A stretch of 38,917 nucleotides of DNA from a bacterium (GTDB taxonomy: Bacteria; Gemmatimonadota; Gemmatimonadetes; Gemmatimonadales; Gemmatimonadaceae), in contig JAKAJN010000016.1 in assembly GCA_021813725.1 (NCBI GenBank), positions 1-38,917 on the forward strand, in the 5' to 3' direction. A model generated the notes under the pieces. The model was not told the origin of the DNA. It saw nothing but the letters and a program-made list of their open reading frames with translations, and ran no database searches. The stretch's first letter is position 1, and each line of letters starts with the position of its first letter. Shown piece by piece: positions 1 to 8,990 of the stretch. A program made the position numbers and the translations under genes.

Positions 1-1101
1 GGCCCGACGGATGTCCGTCGGCTTGAGCAGCACGTCGGCGCCGGCCTTCACGGCGGCCACCGCGCTCTTCTCCACCGTGTACCCGCCGCCGATCCCCTCC
101 ATCGAGAGGGCATCCGTGTACGCGACGCCCTTGAAGCCCAGCGTATCGCGCAGCAGGGCGGTGATGACGTCGGCGCGCAGCGTCGCCGGTGCGTTGTCCT
201 TGCCAATGGCCGGCAGCGCGATGTGCGCCGACATGATCCCCTCGACGCCGGCCGCAATCGCCGCACGGAACGGCACGAGTTCCACCTGGTCGAGGCGCGC
301 CCGGTCGCTCTTGACCACCGGCAGCGCCAGGTGCGAATCGGTGTCGGTGTCGCCATGGCCGGGGAAGTGCTTCGCCGTCGCGGCCGCCCCCGCACTCTGC
401 ACGCCGCGCACGAACGCCGCCGAGAGTGCCGCCACCTGCCGAGGATCCTCGCCGAAGGAACGCGTGTTGATGACCGGGTTCGCGGGATTGTTGTTCACGT
501 CCACCGTCGGCGCGAAGACCGTGTTGATGCCCACGGCCATCGCCTCGCGGCCGATGATCTCGCCGGCCCGGCGAGCGAGCGCGGTATCGCCGGTTGCGCC
601 AATCGCCATGTTGGCGGGCACAACCGTCGCCGATCCCGCGCCGTAGGTGTACGGCGCGAAGATGCCGCCTTCGAGGCGCCCCAGGTTCGGTTCCAGGTCC
701 GAGTGCACGAGCATCGGAATGCGGGCCAGCCGCTGCAGGTCGTTCAGCTTGGCGGCGACTTCGATCGGCGTGCCCAGCGACATCGTGATGCCGCCGACGC
801 CGTCTTCCTCCACCCAGCGGCGCACTTCCACATAGCTCGGGTCGGACGTGCTCGTGTAGTCGCCCAGCACCCAAGCCGACGTCATCTGGCCCACCTTCTG
901 GCGCAGCGTCAGTCCGGCCAGGGTTTGCTCGATCCAGGTCCGCGCGGCATCGTTCAGCGGCGCCGTCAGTGACGGCGTGAACTTCGGGGCCGCGGTGCGG
1001 GTTACATCTGGAGCGACGGGGGCCGACGAGCGGAGGCGGCCGCAAGAGGCCGCGGCGAACGCGGTCAAGACCACTAGCGAGGCGAGACGACGAGCGTGCA
1101 T
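1..1101 (-). CDS. nagZ: GH3 beta-N-acetylglucosaminidase lipoprotein (NagZ type), partial
   Basis: Reading the minus strand from the ATG at 1101 gives 367 uninterrupted codons that run off the left edge, so the C-terminus is missing. The first 20 residues look like a lipoprotein signal peptide ending AAASC (Cys20). The GH3 NagZ signature is clear: KHFPGHGDTDTDSH at residues 244-257 carries the His/Asp dyad typical of NagZ, and TDALSM places the nucleophile Asp at residue 330. Family knowledge: NagZ enzymes release N-acetylglucosamine from peptidoglycan fragments. The signal peptide implies action outside the cytoplasm, unlike the cytoplasmic enzyme of E. coli. The gene is divergent from, and overlaps by 6 nt, a NamZ-like gene, which supports a joint role in cell-wall sugar recovery. 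A related GH3 beta-glucosidase is less likely given the motif. Confidence 0.9.
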   Translation of the reverse strand, partial: MHARRLASLVVLTAFAAASCGRLRSSAPVAPDVTRTAAPKFTPSLTAPLNDAARTWIEQTLAGLTLRQKVGQMTSAWVLGDYTSTSDPSYVEVRRWVEEDGVGGITMSLGTPIEVAAKLNDLQRLARIPMLVHSDLEPNLGRLEGGIFAPYTYGAGSATVVPANMAIGATGDTALARRAGEIIGREAMAVGINTVFAPTVDVNNNPANPVINTRSFGEDPRQVAALSAAFVRGVQSAGAAATAKHFPGHGDTDTDSHLALPVVKSDRARLDQVELVPFRAAIAAGVEGIMSAHIALPAIGKDNAPATLRADVITALLRDTLGFKGVAYTDALSMEGIGGGYTVEKSAVAAVKAGADVLLKPTDIRRA

Positions 1102-2247
1102 CGGACCTGGGCGTGGAGTGTCGGAGTGGTGGCGTTGGCGGCCTGTGCGTCCTCCGGGCCGTCAAGGGAAGATGCGGGACGGGCGCGTCCGGAGAAAGTC
1201 CGGGCGAGCATGACGGTGCTCGTCGAGGACAGCCTGCGACTGCTGGCCGGGCGTGGCGTGCTCTGGATCACCGAGCATCCCGGCGCGCGCGACGGCCTGC
1301 CGAGCCCGGCGGAGTTGCGCGACGACGCCCGTGTGCGGCGAATGAATGTCCACCTCCTCGCCGTGATCAGCCCGGACTCCGCCCTGCACGATGCGGCCTG
1401 GCGCGGCGTCAACGGCGCCGTGATTGACCTCAACGACGGGGGATTCGCCGCCCGCTCGTCGCTGGGCAGCATCCAGCGCATCGTCGCCACCGCCGCCCAG
1501 CACAAGGCGCGCATCGTCATTCTCGACCATCCGCCATCGCTCGGCGGTGACGTCAACGACGGGCCGATGTGGCATCCGGTCCCGTCGAGCGACATCGCCA
1601 TCCCCGTGCGGTACGGCCTGTCGGTCGGCGAGGCGCTGCGCGTGCTCGCGCCGACGCTCCCGGCCGACGCCGACCTTCACGTCGTGCCGGCGCGCGGCGT
1701 GCGCCGCGCGCGGTTCTGGGCCAACGCGAGCAAGCTGCCGTGGTCGTCGCCGGTCGAGGAGGTGAAGTCCGCGGATGACCTCCTGCTCGCTGCCGCGCTG
1801 CTGCCGCTCGAAGGCACCGCGATGTCCATCGGGCGCGGCACGTCGTATCCCTACGCGCAGGTCGGCGCACCGTGGTTCAACCCGAAGCGCGTCCTCGATG
1901 AACTGGCGGACCGTCCGCTCCCGGGGATCCGTTTCTTCGAGGAGCGGTTCACCCCCCACGCGCCAACCGACGGAAAATTCGATGGCGTGAACCTGCCGGG
2001 GATCAGGATGGAGGTGCTGGATCGCGCGCTCGTGCAGACCGGTCGCCTGACGCTCGACCTCGCCTGGGCGGTCTGGAAGGTGCACGGCGACTCGCTCCGC
2101 CTCGCGAACGCGGAAAGGGCCCCCGGGCTCGGACCGGCGCTCGCCCTCGTGGCGAAGGGCGCGGACCCCGATTCGCTGGTGGACGCCAGCCTCGCGGCGC
2201 TCGTCGATTTTCAGAAGCGGGCGCGGAAGCTGCAGATGTATCGCTGA
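1096..2247 (+). CDS. namZ: exo-beta-N-acetylmuramidase NamZ-like lipoprotein (DUF1343, GH171)
   Basis: 383 residues. The GTG at 1096 is the first start after an in-frame stop at 1075, and it gives a short lipoprotein signal ending LAAC with Cys17. Family hallmarks I recognise are PVRYGLSVGEALR near residue 170, LEGTAMSIGRGTSYPY and GAPWF near 235-260, and GVNLPGIRM near 300. Family knowledge: DUF1343 proteins include NamZ of Bacillus subtilis, which removes terminal MurNAc from the non-reducing end of glycan strands and works with NagZ. Here the divergent neighbour is a NagZ-type GH3, the same partnership. Both proteins appear to be exported lipoproteins. No purine-rich ribosome site is strong; GAGGCGAG about 10 nt upstream is the best candidate and lies inside the opposing gene. 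Confidence 0.85.
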   Translation: MHRTWAWSVGVVALAACASSGPSREDAGRARPEKVRASMTVLVEDSLRLLAGRGVLWITEHPGARDGLPSPAELRDDARVRRMNVHLLAVISPDSALHDAAWRGVNGAVIDLNDGGFAARSSLGSIQRIVATAAQHKARIVILDHPPSLGGDVNDGPMWHPVPSSDIAIPVRYGLSVGEALRVLAPTLPADADLHVVPARGVRRARFWANASKLPWSSPVEEVKSADDLLLAAALLPLEGTAMSIGRGTSYPYAQVGAPWFNPKRVLDELADRPLPGIRFFEERFTPHAPTDGKFDGVNLPGIRMEVLDRALVQTGRLTLDLAWAVWKVHGDSLRLANAERAPGLGPALALVAKGADPDSLVDASLAALVDFQKRARKLQMYR

Positions 2248-2288
2248 GCGCGGCGTCCGCATCGGCGAACTTCGCATCGCGCAATGAG

Positions 2289-2317
2289 TTGATCCCGTCG
2301 CGACGGCGGCTTACAAT
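2289..2317 (+). promoter_or_regulatory. sigma-70-like promoter for the inositol-lipid genes
   Basis: A TTGATC hexamer at 2289-2294 and a TACAAT hexamer at 2312-2317 are separated by exactly 17 nt in the 150-nt gap after namZ. Transcription would begin near 2324, about 74 nt before the ATG at 2398. That argues against the longer reading frame starting at 2320. Seen in sequence; activity is inferred. Confidence 0.6.
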
Positions 2318-2397
2318 CAGTGCACCTGTTGGCGTGCGACGAATCGTCGCATGCGGCGCGTGCTGCGCGTCCAGGCCGTTCCGCCCACCGACCTTCG

Positions 2398-3087
2398 ATG
2401 CGATCGCTCTGGGACCTGATCGTTGCCGGCTATCTACGTGTCGTGGAACCATTCATCGGGTTCCTCGTGCGCCGTCGAGTCAGTCCCAACACGCTCACGA
2501 CCATCGGCACGCTGTGCACCTGTGCGACGGGGGTGGCGTTTGCCGCCGGACACATCCGCACGGGCGGGTGGATCCTCGCGGTGACCGCGGTCTTTGATCT
2601 TGCCGACGGTGCCGTGGCCCGCCGAACGGGGCGCAGCACCACCTTCGGTGCCTTCTACGATTCCACGCTCGACCGCGTCGCCGACGGCTTTCTCTTTGGC
2701 GGGCTCATCTATTTCTTCGCATCGGATTCGTGGCATCGGTCCATGCCGATGGTCATCGTCGGGCTGATCGGCATGGTCTCCACCTTCACGGTCTCCTACG
2801 CACGCTCCCGCGCCGAATCGCTCGGCATCGAGATGAAGGGAATCGGCATGATGGAGCGCGGCGAACGCATCGCGCTCCTGGCGGCGCCGCAGGCCCTGTT
2901 CGGCCTCGCTCTCGATGGCTCGGTGCTCCGCCTCGTGTTTTCGCTGCTCTCGGCCAGCGCGCTGGTGACGGCCGTCCAGCGCATCACCCACGTTCGCGTG
3001 GCGACGCAGCCCACGGAACGGGCTTCCGCTCCCCCGGCCCCCCCGATGCCGGCCGCCTCGACGGCGACCGACGCGCCGCCGTCCTGA
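2398..3087 (+). CDS. CDP-alcohol phosphatidyltransferase, probably phosphatidylinositol-phosphate synthase
   Basis: 229 residues from the ATG at 2398. The complete CDP-alcohol phosphotransferase signature D-x2-DG-x2-AR-x8-G-x3-D-x3-D runs from Asp67 to Asp92 with perfect spacing; these Asp residues bind the metal and CDP group. Several hydrophobic segments fit an integral inner-membrane enzyme. The last 25 residues are a Pro/Ala/Thr-rich tail of no clear function. The next gene, 25 nt downstream, encodes myo-inositol-1-phosphate synthase, so the acceptor is most likely inositol phosphate and the product a phosphatidylinositol phosphate. Phosphatidylglycerophosphate synthase cannot be excluded from sequence alone. 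A good promoter lies at 2289-2317. Confidence 0.85.
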   Translation: MRSLWDLIVAGYLRVVEPFIGFLVRRRVSPNTLTTIGTLCTCATGVAFAAGHIRTGGWILAVTAVFDLADGAVARRTGRSTTFGAFYDSTLDRVADGFLFGGLIYFFASDSWHRSMPMVIVGLIGMVSTFTVSYARSRAESLGIEMKGIGMMERGERIALLAAPQALFGLALDGSVLRLVFSLLSASALVTAVQRITHVRVATQPTERASAPPAPPMPAASTATDAPPS

Positions 3088-3112
3088 CTTCGACTTTCAG
3101 CCACGACCAATC

Positions 3113-4425
<1,313 letters not shown>

Positions 4426-4429
<4 letters not shown>

Positions 4430-4884
4430 TCCCGATGCGGCGCCTGGTCCTCCTCGCGTGCGCGGTTGGGGTGGCCTGTTCGCCGCCCGACCGGCCGAAC
4501 ACCGACATTCGTCTGTGGACGCAGGATTTTGAGATCCGCGCGTGGAGCGACGTCACGCCGCCGGTCTCGCTCGAGCCCATTCAGTACACCATCGTCGTCC
4601 GCGACAAGAAGACGCGGGAGCCCATTGCGGACGGGCAGGGGCGCATCTACGCGACCAATGCCGACGGCATCACCAAGTGGGACGGTTTCCGCTACGGCCC
4701 CGAGCCGGGGACGTACCACGCCACGCTGATGTTCCCCGCGGCGGGGGAATGGGCGATGGGCATGCAGTTCCGTCGCGACTCCACCCAGCTGCTGCAGAAG
4801 ACCGTCGAAGACTGGCGGCAAACCGTATACGTGGGCGAGGAATTCGGGCCGACCAAGACGCCCGCCCCGCCCGTCAAGCCCTGA
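4426..4884 (+). CDS. small predicted lipoprotein, unknown function
   Basis: 152 residues, overlapping the end of ino1 by 4 nt, so translation is probably coupled. A basic N-terminus (RR at 5-6) and hydrophobic stretch end at GVAC (Cys18); Cys12 is another but too early. The mature part looks like a single beta-rich domain. The stretch GTYHATLMFPAAGEWAMGM resembles the immunoglobulin-like fold of FixH/YtkA-type proteins, but this is only an impression. The C-terminus is Pro/Lys-rich. Nothing catalytic is visible. Its tight link to inositol-phosphate synthase may mean an envelope role related to inositol lipids, or simple co-transcription. Confidence 0.75.
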
Positions 4885-4891
4885 TCCCACC

Positions 4892-5203
4892 ATGAAGCAC
4901 TTTCATCGCACCACGGTCCATCCCGATACCGTTCTCGCCGAGGCGGACGCCTTCTTCCCGACCATCGGCCTGAAGCTCACCCACACGACCAATCGGTCCC
5001 GCACTTATCAGGGCGTCGTGGGCACGCCCGATACGCCGGCGAAGCTCGACCTCTCCGTGAAGATGGAGGGCGGGCATTACACGTTCGTCGAGGGAACCAC
5101 GAACCAGATGGGCGAGAGCCGCATCGACCGGAACGTCAAGAAGTTCTTCGTGCAGCTGCACCGTCGGGTCGATGCGCGGCACGAGATGACGGCGGCGTTC
5201 TAG
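4892..5203 (+). CDS. hypothetical protein, 103 aa
   Basis: The ATG lies 7 nt after the preceding lipoprotein stop, in the same direction. The product is soluble-looking with no signal peptide or membrane segment, rich in His, Thr and Lys. The N-terminal 30 residues suggest a helix (PDTVLAEADAFFPTIG) followed by beta-strands. I do not recognise a family. Codon use is similar to its neighbours (GC-rich third positions), which supports it being real. No function can be assigned; its position suggests it is the end of the inositol-lipid transcript. Confidence 0.65.
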   Translation: MKHFHRTTVHPDTVLAEADAFFPTIGLKLTHTTNRSRTYQGVVGTPDTPAKLDLSVKMEGGHYTFVEGTTNQMGESRIDRNVKKFFVQLHRRVDARHEMTAAF

Positions 5204-5252
5204 CGGATGCCGATGCGGCGCGGTTCGCCGGCGAGCCGGGAGAGCTGTTAGA

Positions 5253-5531
5253 ATGCAGGGGTCGCCTGACGCGCCGGTGGGGCAGGGCGCCCCATGGTCG
5301 CGCACCCTGGCCATCGGCTGTTTCATGGTGCCGCTCGGGTTCTTCTCGGGCGGCATGATTGCGGTGTTCGTCTCGAAGGTCATCGCGTACGCCACGCGGG
5401 CGCCGTCGTGCGACGGTGTGCCCACGTGCAATTGGCTTGAATACATGCTGGTGGGCGCGGCGATCGGCGCGTTGTCGCTCCCGGCCCTCGTGGTGCGGAC
5501 GCTGCGCTCCCCGAAGCGTCCGGAACAGTAG
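5253..5531 (+). CDS. small membrane protein, two predicted helices
   Basis: 92 residues. A purine-rich GGGAGAG lies 8 nt before the ATG. Two hydrophobic segments are visible, roughly residues 19-43 and 64-80, joined by a loop with two Cys (APSCDGVPTCN) that might form a disulfide if periplasmic. The C-terminus is basic (RTLRSPKRPEQ), as expected for a cytoplasmic tail. No family recognised. It ends 12 nt before the E2 gene and may be co-transcribed with it. Confidence 0.65.
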   Translation: MQGSPDAPVGQGAPWSRTLAIGCFMVPLGFFSGGMIAVFVSKVIAYATRAPSCDGVPTCNWLEYMLVGAAIGALSLPALVVRTLRSPKRPEQ

Positions 5532-5543
5532 AGGAGGCCCCCT

Positions 5544-6887
5544 TTGGCTCGAATGGATGTGGTGATGCCCCAGATGGGCGAGTCGATCGCCGAGGGCACG
5601 CTGTCGCGGTGGCTCAAGAAGGTCGGCGACGAGGTGAAGCGCGACGAGCCGATCTTCGAGATCTCCACCGATAAGGTGGACGCGGAGATTCCGTCTCCGT
5701 CGAGCGGCGTGCTTGCCGAGATCCTCGTCGGCGAGGGGACCACCGTTGCCGTCCAGACGGTCGTGGCGCGCATTGAGACCGAGAAGGGCGCCTCCATCGC
5801 CGCCCCGACCGCCGCACCTCCGGTCCCGGTCCCTGTCGCCACGGCACCGGCCCCCGCTGCGGCAATGGCGGCCAGCGCGCCACCGCCTCGCTCGGGACCG
5901 CCTGGCGCACCCGGCGCGGGGCGGCCGGCGCTTCCGCACTCATTTGAGGAGCGCGTGCGCACCCGTTCCTCGCCGCTCGTCCGCCGAATGGCGGCAGAGC
6001 ACGGCGTGCCGCTGACTGCGCTCGCCGGCTCGGGCATCGCGGGGCGCGTCACCAAGCGGGACCTGCAGGCCTTCCTCGACAATGGCGGCGCGGCGCACGG
6101 TGCACCGGCCGTCGCACCGGCCCTTGCCGCTGTGCTGCTCGCGCCCGATCACGCCGCGCCGACCGCGACGCCATGGCCGGGCGACGTCGTCGAGCCGATG
6201 AGCAAGATCCGGCGGCTCACCTCGGAGCATATGGCGCTCGCCATCCGCGTCGCGACGCACGTCACGACCGTGCACGAGGTGGACCTGACGCGCCTCTCGC
6301 GCATCCGGGCGAAGTTGAAGGGCGAGTTCGAGGCGACGACAGGGCAGAAGCTCACGTTCCTCCCGTTCATCATTCACGCGGTCATCGCCACGCTGAAACG
6401 GCATCCGATTATGAACGCCGTCGTCAGCGGCAACGACATCATCTACCGCAAGCGGTACAACATCGGCATCGCGGTGGCGTTGGAGCCGACGGGACTCATC
6501 GTGCCGGTCATCAAGAACGCCGAGGATCTGTCGCTGTCGGGGCTGACCAAGGCGTCCAACGACCTGGCGCTCCGCGCCCGCACGAAGCGGCTCAACCCGA
6601 CCGAGGTGCAGGACGCCACCTTCACCATCAGCAACTACGGCGTCTTCGGCTCCATCTTCGGCACGCCGATCATCCCGGTGGGCACCACGGCCATCCTTGG
6701 CTTGGGTGCCATCGAGAAACGGCCGAAGGTCGTCGCCGGTCCGGACGGCGAAGACACCATCGCCATTCGCACGTGCGCGTACTTTTCGTACTCGTTCGAT
6801 CACAAGGTGGTGGACGGCGCCGACGCGGATCGCTTCATGGCCGATCTGCGCACGACGCTCGAGGCCATTCCGGAGCAGGGCTTCTAG
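5544..6887 (+). CDS. 2-oxoacid dehydrogenase E2 (dihydrolipoamide acyltransferase)
   Basis: 447 residues. A TTG start is chosen because GAGGAGG lies 6 nt before it; the in-frame ATG at 5553 is too far from this site. Domains in order: lipoyl domain (residues 1-79, lipoyl Lys44 within STDKVDAE), an Ala/Pro-rich linker, a peripheral subunit-binding domain (about 137-175, SSPLVRRMAAEHGV), a second linker, and the catalytic acyltransferase domain with the HxxxDG active site (His420, Asp424). E2 transfers the acyl group from lipoamide to CoA in pyruvate, 2-oxoglutarate or branched-chain 2-oxoacid complexes. Which substrate is not decidable here: no E1 or E3 gene is adjacent. Confidence 0.93.
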   Translation: MARMDVVMPQMGESIAEGTLSRWLKKVGDEVKRDEPIFEISTDKVDAEIPSPSSGVLAEILVGEGTTVAVQTVVARIETEKGASIAAPTAAPPVPVPVATAPAPAAAMAASAPPPRSGPPGAPGAGRPALPHSFEERVRTRSSPLVRRMAAEHGVPLTALAGSGIAGRVTKRDLQAFLDNGGAAHGAPAVAPALAAVLLAPDHAAPTATPWPGDVVEPMSKIRRLTSEHMALAIRVATHVTTVHEVDLTRLSRIRAKLKGEFEATTGQKLTFLPFIIHAVIATLKRHPIMNAVVSGNDIIYRKRYNIGIAVALEPTGLIVPVIKNAEDLSLSGLTKASNDLALRARTKRLNPTEVQDATFTISNYGVFGSIFGTPIIPVGTTAILGLGAIEKRPKVVAGPDGEDTIAIRTCAYFSYSFDHKVVDGADADRFMADLRTTLEAIPEQGF

Positions 6888-6986
6888 CTCGGCGGGGTGC
6901 CGGCGGCCGAGCCGACGCCCCGCACTTCCAGCGGCGGCCGCTCACGTATGGGCGCCCGCCGTTTCACTCTCCGCCCCCCCCAGTCG

Positions 6987-7250
6987 ATGCCCCGCGCGCT
7001 GAGCATGCAACGCACCGTGGTCCCGCCAGGTGACCGGCCGAGGTTCTTCGAGCGCGCACGCTCGCGCGAGGCGCACTACACCGCGGCCGGTTGCCAGTTC
7101 TGGCTGTTCGAGGAGGCGGCCCTGCCCGGCGCCTTCGTCGAGTTTGCCGAGGCGCGCGACCTGGCGACGCTCAAGGCGGCGCATGCCTCCGCGCCGGAGC
7201 CGATGCTCGATCCGGGCCGCATCTACCAGCAAGTGGAGACGACCGCGTGA
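6987..7250 (+). CDS. conserved-looking small protein, unknown function
   Basis: 87 residues if started at the ATG at 6987; the ATG at 7005 (81 residues) is equally possible, and neither has a clear ribosome site. The reading frame continues upstream to 6897, but that part is Arg/Pro-rich and looks non-coding. Visible features are a basic segment (RFFERARSREAHY), a hydrophobic AAGCQFWLFEE strand-like segment and GAFVEFAEARD. The size and alternation are compatible with a ferredoxin-like alpha/beta fold such as dimeric ABM-type proteins, which is a guess. It precedes the PHP gene by 37 nt. Confidence 0.6.
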   Translation: MPRALSMQRTVVPPGDRPRFFERARSREAHYTAAGCQFWLFEEAALPGAFVEFAEARDLATLKAAHASAPEPMLDPGRIYQQVETTA

Positions 7251-7287
7251 GGCCCGCTGTTCGCTCTCGCTCGCGAGGGGCGCGCCG

Positions 7288-8166
7288 ATGACCGCGCCAA
7301 CACCGAGTTCCGAAGGCGGGGCGGTGCGCATTGATCTGCATGCGCACAGCACGGCGTCGGACGGGACCGCGTCTCCGACGCTGTTCGTCGAGACCGCGGC
7401 GCGTGCCGGCCTTTCGGTCGTTGCGCTCACCGACCACGACACCGTGGATGGCCTCGCCGAGGCGACGGCCGCCGCCGGCCCGCTCGGAGTGCGCGTGGTG
7501 CCGGGCGTCGAGCTCAGCGTGATGGACGGCAAGGAGGAGGTGCACCTGCTCGGCCTGCACCTTTCGAATGCCGACGCGATCGCCGCGGCATTGGCGCAGT
7601 TCCGCGCCGGCCGGGCCGCGCGCGCCGAGACGATGGTTGCCACGCTGAACGCCCTGGGGATTCCCGTCACGCTCGATGCGGTGCTGGCCGAAGCGGGCGG
7701 CGGCGCGCTGGGACGCCCGCACGTGGCGCGCGCGCTGGTCGCAGGTGGCTGGGTCGCCGACCTTCGCGAGGCGTTCGACAAATGGCTGGGGGCGGGCAAG
7801 CCGGCCTTCGTCGAAAAGCCGCGGCTCGAGGTCGCGGAAGGAGTGACGTTGATTCACCAAGCGGGTGGCCTGGCCATCTGGGCGCACCCGGGTGACGACG
7901 GGCGACGCGCGCGATTTGAACGGATGGTGGCCGCTGGCATCGATGGCGCCGAGGTGCGCCATCCGGGACACAATGCGGCCGACCAGGCGCGGATCGGTGC
8001 ACTCGTCGAGTTCTTCCACCTCGTGCCGAGCGGGGGGTCCGACTGGCACGGCGCGACGGCGGGGCCGCGGATGCTCGGCGCCGTGCAGTTGCCGTCGGAA
8101 TGGCTGGAGCGTCACGAGGAACGGCTGGCCATGCGCCGCCGCGCCGTGCCGGTGCGCGAGACATGA
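7288..8166 (+). CDS. PHP-domain phosphoesterase (TrpH/RNase AM-like)
   Basis: 292 residues from the ATG at 7288, preceded by GAGGGG at 7 nt. The open frame extends to 7030 but the upstream part is Arg-rich and lacks homology. PHP metal-binding motifs are complete: DLHAHSTASDGT (His18, His20), ALTDHDTVDG (about 48-57), PGVELS, an internal HPG segment and SGGSDWHG near the C-terminus. Family knowledge: related proteins are 3',5'-nucleoside bisphosphate phosphatases and 5'-3' exonucleases acting on RNA and pAp. The stop overlaps the next start by 4 nt, so it is co-translated with the SDR. Confidence 0.88.
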   Translation: MTAPTPSSEGGAVRIDLHAHSTASDGTASPTLFVETAARAGLSVVALTDHDTVDGLAEATAAAGPLGVRVVPGVELSVMDGKEEVHLLGLHLSNADAIAAALAQFRAGRAARAETMVATLNALGIPVTLDAVLAEAGGGALGRPHVARALVAGGWVADLREAFDKWLGAGKPAFVEKPRLEVAEGVTLIHQAGGLAIWAHPGDDGRRARFERMVAAGIDGAEVRHPGHNAADQARIGALVEFFHLVPSGGSDWHGATAGPRMLGAVQLPSEWLERHEERLAMRRRAVPVRET

Positions 8167-8894
8167 CGGCGCTCAGGGGGCAGGTCGCACTCGTCACCGG
8201 CGCGGGCCAGCGCGTCGGGCAGGCGATCGCGCTGGCGTTGGGCGCCGAGGGGATGCGCGTCGCGGTGCACCATCACGCCTCGGCCGACGGCGCTCGACGC
8301 ACCGCCGCGGCCTTGCGCGGTCTCGGGGCGGAAACGGCCACCTTCGCGGCCGATTTCGGCCAGACTGATGCACCAGCGCGGCTGGCCGATGAAGTCGTCG
8401 CGCACTTCGGCACCCTCGATCTCCTCGTCAACTCGGCCGCCATCATGCGCCGACTCGCCCTGAATTCCGTCACGCCTGCCGAGTGGGACGAGACCTTTGC
8501 CGTCAACACGCGCGCGCCGTTCTTCCTCTCCCTCGCCGCGGCGCGCGTGATGGGCGAGCGCGGCGGCGCCATCGTGAACATCGCCGACCATCTCGCGCAC
8601 GAATCCTGGCCCATGCTCGTGCCGCACGCGGCGAGCAAGGGGGCCCTCGAGACCATCACGCGCCAGTTGGCGGTGCAGTTGGCGCCTCGCGTGCGTGTGA
8701 ACGCCGTGGCGCCCGGGGCCGTGCTGCCGCCCCCCGACTGGCCGGCGGCGGCCCGACGCCGCTTCGAGGATGAGACGCCCCTGCGGCGGCTGGGCACGCC
8801 CGATGACGTGGCCCAGGCGGTGGTCTACCTGGCGTCGGCGCCCTACGTGACCGGACACGTGCTCTTCGTGGATGGTGGGCGTCACCTGCGCTGA
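8163..8894 (+). CDS. SDR-family oxidoreductase, pteridine-reductase-like, altered catalytic Tyr
   Basis: 243 residues, starting within the stop of the PHP gene (ATGA). The Rossmann nucleotide site VTGAGQRVGQAIA is at residues 11-23, the NSAA motif at 90-93 and the PG motif (APGAV) near 185. At the active site the usual YxxxK reads HAASK, that is His155 in place of Tyr and Lys159 retained; the base triplet at 8625-8627 is CAC. The usual Ser 13 residues earlier is Asp142 (IADH). An Asp at that place is known in pteridine reductases such as PTR1, but they keep the Tyr. The protein therefore looks like a pteridine reductase or FolM relative with unusual or lost chemistry. The substrate is unknown. 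Confidence 0.85.
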   Translation: MTALRGQVALVTGAGQRVGQAIALALGAEGMRVAVHHHASADGARRTAAALRGLGAETATFAADFGQTDAPARLADEVVAHFGTLDLLVNSAAIMRRLALNSVTPAEWDETFAVNTRAPFFLSLAAARVMGERGGAIVNIADHLAHESWPMLVPHAASKGALETITRQLAVQLAPRVRVNAVAPGAVLPPPDWPAAARRRFEDETPLRRLGTPDDVAQAVVYLASAPYVTGHVLFVDGGRHLR

Positions 8895-8990
8895 CGTCGG
8901 GCCCCTTCCTGCCCCCTTGCGGCCCAGTTGATCTTTCAAGGAGCACCGGGGCGGCGCACCGCGGCCCCGCTCATTCACTGGGAAGGCAAC

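Noticed and set aside
11-972. Open frames on the + strand antisense to nagZ
   Set aside because: They are Arg/Ala/Pro-rich shadows of a GC-rich gene; the minus-strand frame carries the GH3 motifs.
2320-2397. Longer start for the CDP-alcohol phosphatidyltransferase
   Set aside because: The extra 26 residues look like translated leader, and the proposed transcription start is near 2324, leaving no room for a ribosome site.
5224-5254. Promoter with TAGAAT -10 at 5249
   Set aside because: The box overlaps the ATG of the small membrane protein gene and no -35 fits.
6887-6912. Terminator after the E2 gene
   Set aside because: A 7-bp stem (6887-6893 with 6906-6912) exists but the loop is 12 nt and no T tract follows; too weak to annotate.
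8895-8990. Promoter or riboswitch before trxB
   Set aside because: A TTGATC is present near 8930 but no -10 box lies 16-18 nt downstream, and no known riboswitch pattern was recognised.
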